NCBI GenBank assembly: GCA_021202325.1
Contig: JAJQDF010000258.1
Span: 1 to 6,404, forward strand
Length of the DNA stretch: 6,404 nt
From: Clostridiales bacterium
GTDB taxonomy: Bacteria; Bacillota; Clostridia; Lachnospirales; Anaerotignaceae
Direction: 5' to 3'
Positions 5,371 through 6,404 of the stretch are shown here, in pieces (position 1 is the stretch's first letter; the number at the start of each line of letters is the position of its first letter). The notes below the pieces were generated by a model. It saw nothing but the letters and a program-made list of their open reading frames with translations. It was not told where the DNA came from and ran no database searches. Both the position numbers and the translations under genes were made by a program.

Positions 5371-6252
5371 CTATAAAATTTTTTCCAATAAATCTATTGC
5401 TAAAGCTATCTGCGGACTAAGCCATTTGTTTTTATGGTATACATAAATTGAGTTATATATTTTCTCATCCAGGTCTATTTTTACCGGCATTAATGCTCCG
5501 CTTCTTAATTCTTCTTCGATGGCATATGTCGGAACGACAGCCATACCTAAATTATTCATAACACAGCGTTTTACTGCTTCAATACTTCGCATCATCATAT
5601 ACGGATTTAGTAAAATATCTTTTTGAGCAAGATATTTATTAAATTCCAGTTGGTAGTGTCCCTTCGGCTCATTGCAAATTAAGCTTATGGGCTTCCTTTG
5701 GTGGGGTGTTACAAAATCAAGTAAGTCAGCATTGGCAAATGGAGAGGCAACAAGGAGAATTTTATATTTGCCAAGCGGCTTATGTATTACCGAATCGGGG
5801 TAATAATCCTTTTCGCAGTTTATACCTATGTCGGCAGTGCCGTCCACAATAGCCTGATTTATTTCTTCGGATTGTATAGAATTTACGATAAGCTGTATAT
5901 TGGGTGCTTTGTGGGAGTAGGCCTGCAAAAATGGCTGCATATTATATATTAATATTGAATCCGGTATTGCCAATTTCAATGTGCCTTTTATTTCCGAAAG
6001 GCTTTTTCCGTAATTGCAGATTTGCTCTTCGCCTTCCAGTATCGTATTTATACTGGGTAAAAGATCTTTTCCGGCCTGTGTCAGTTTCATCTGACGTCCA
6101 ATCTTTTCAAACAGTTGAATATTAAGCTCTTCATCCAGCTGCTTTACTTGGGCAGTAACCGTTGACTACGTATAGTTCAGTTTTGCTGCGGCTTTTTGAA
6201 AGCTGCCTGTTTCCAAAATAGTTACCAGTGTTTTTAAATATTTTGTATTCAT
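5371..6252 (-). pseudogene. LysR-family transcriptional regulator interrupted by an in-frame TAG at codon 29
   Basis: Read from the ATG at 6252 to the TAG at 5371-5373, this is a full-length LysR regulator of 293 codons. It starts MNTKYLKTLVTILETGSF, followed by a winged-helix DNA-binding domain (about 1-60), a linker helix and a periplasmic-binding-like effector domain (about 91-293). Codon 29 (6166-6168) is TAG in the motif NYT-stop-STVTAQVKQLE. LysR proteins normally have Gln here, at the start of the recognition helix, so one CAG-to-TAG change explains it. The reading frame is otherwise intact. The next ATG in frame, at 6090, would give 239 aa lacking the helix-turn-helix and has no good ribosome binding site. 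A weak GAGG (6258-6261) precedes ATG 6252 by 5 nt. The regulator is convergent to rqcH and divergent from a gene beyond the window. Its ligand is unknown. Sequencing error or suppression cannot be excluded. Confidence 0.88.
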
Positions 6253-6268
6253 AATGGCCTCACAATAG

Positions 6269-6295
6269 TTCAAAAAAATTGAATTTCAGGTTCAA
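6269..6295. promoter_or_regulatory. Candidate LysR operator: three TTCAA/TTGAA half-sites
   Basis: TTCAA at 6269-6273, TTGAA at 6279-6283 and TTCAA at 6291-6295 form two overlapping dyads. The first, TTCAA-N5-TTGAA, contains T6270-N11-A6282, the classical LysR-type box format. It lies between the regulator's promoter and its start codon, suited to autoregulation. Binding is inferred. Confidence 0.4.
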
Positions 6296-6329
6296 AAACT
6301 TTCGCTTTTTTTATGTTTTATCCTCTGTT

Positions 6330-6358
6330 ATTATAACGCCGTAAAGTAAATGTTGCAA
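6330..6358 (-). promoter_or_regulatory. Sigma-A promoter of the lysR-type gene
   Basis: On the minus strand TTGCAA (6358-6353), a 17-bp spacer and TATAAT (6335-6330). Transcription would start near 6323, giving a leader of about 70 nt before the ATG at 6252 that contains the TTCAA/TTGAA sites. Confidence 0.7.
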
Positions 6359-6360
6359 GG

Positions 6361-6376
6361 CTAAAATGCATTTTAG
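6361..6376. promoter_or_regulatory. Perfect 16-bp palindrome in the divergent control region
   Basis: CTAAAATGCATTTTAG equals its own reverse complement. It lies 2 nt from the -35 hexamer of the lysR-type promoter and about 20 nt before the ribosome binding site of the divergent gene. That position suits an operator or activator site serving both directions. Its even symmetry does not match the usual T-N11-A box, so the binding protein is uncertain. Confidence 0.4.
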
Positions 6377-6394
6377 GTCAATCAAAAGAATATT

Positions 6395-6404
6395 GGGAGG
6401 AATT
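6395..6404 (+). promoter_or_regulatory. Ribosome binding site of a divergent gene starting beyond the window
   Basis: GGGAGG at 6395-6400 followed by AATT is a strong Shine-Dalgarno sequence ending at the window edge. A start codon would be expected within a few bases outside. In LysR loci the divergent neighbour is commonly the regulated gene. No clear plus-strand -35/-10 pair was found for it. Confidence 0.55.

Noticed and set aside
5904..6125. 73-codon plus-strand frame opposite the lysR-type gene
   Set aside because: The minus-strand translation matches the LysR family throughout; the plus frame has no ribosome binding site or motif.
6166..6168. Alternative genetic code with TAG read as glutamine
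   Set aside because: The position fits Gln, but the same gene appears to end properly at a TAG (5371-5373), giving a normal family length, and no other gene in the window has in-frame TAG. A single mutation or error is simpler.

Overview
The window looks like chromosomal DNA of a low-to-moderate GC Gram-positive bacterium of the class Clostridia. The evidence is an S-layer-homology (SLH) surface protein, a Clostridia/Bacilli-type RqcH, AGGAGG-like ribosome binding sites, consensus sigma-A promoters and strong Rho-independent terminators. No phage, plasmid, CRISPR, tRNA or rRNA signal was seen. I cannot name the genus.

Layout. Positions 1-219 hold a promoter and a leader of about 100 nt. Positions 220-2401 encode a secreted modular surface protein: signal peptide, low-GC extracellular domains, a DUF11 domain, a Listeria/Bacteroides-type repeat, an acidic linker and SLH domains. 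It is split by a +1 frameshift that must lie between 2027 and 2058, so the third SLH domain is out of frame. Positions 2402-2877 contain no credible gene. They hold a terminator and a dense series of small palindromes, including two diverged copies of one 38-bp module in inverted orientation. A consensus promoter directly after the last palindrome drives a small HD-domain phosphohydrolase (2939-3451). A terminator-like hairpin separates it from rqcH (3501-5267), the large-subunit ribosome quality-control factor that adds C-terminal alanine tails to stalled nascent chains. A 15-bp hairpin ends rqcH.

Convergent to rqcH is a LysR-family regulator gene (5371-6252, minus strand). It is full length except for an in-frame TAG at codon 29, where the family normally has a conserved Gln at the start of the recognition helix. 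Its promoter region (6253-6404) contains TTCAA/TTGAA dyads and a perfect 16-bp palindrome. The window ends on a ribosome binding site for a divergent plus-strand gene that starts just outside, which is probably the regulator's target.

The genes do not form one pathway: the window is a surface-protein locus, a housekeeping pair and a regulator locus side by side. I see no convincing new multi-gene system. The points most worth a second look are the palindrome mosaic at 2400-2876, the two single-lesion gene breaks (real decay or sequence error), the patchwork base composition of the surface-protein gene, and the LysR regulatory region.
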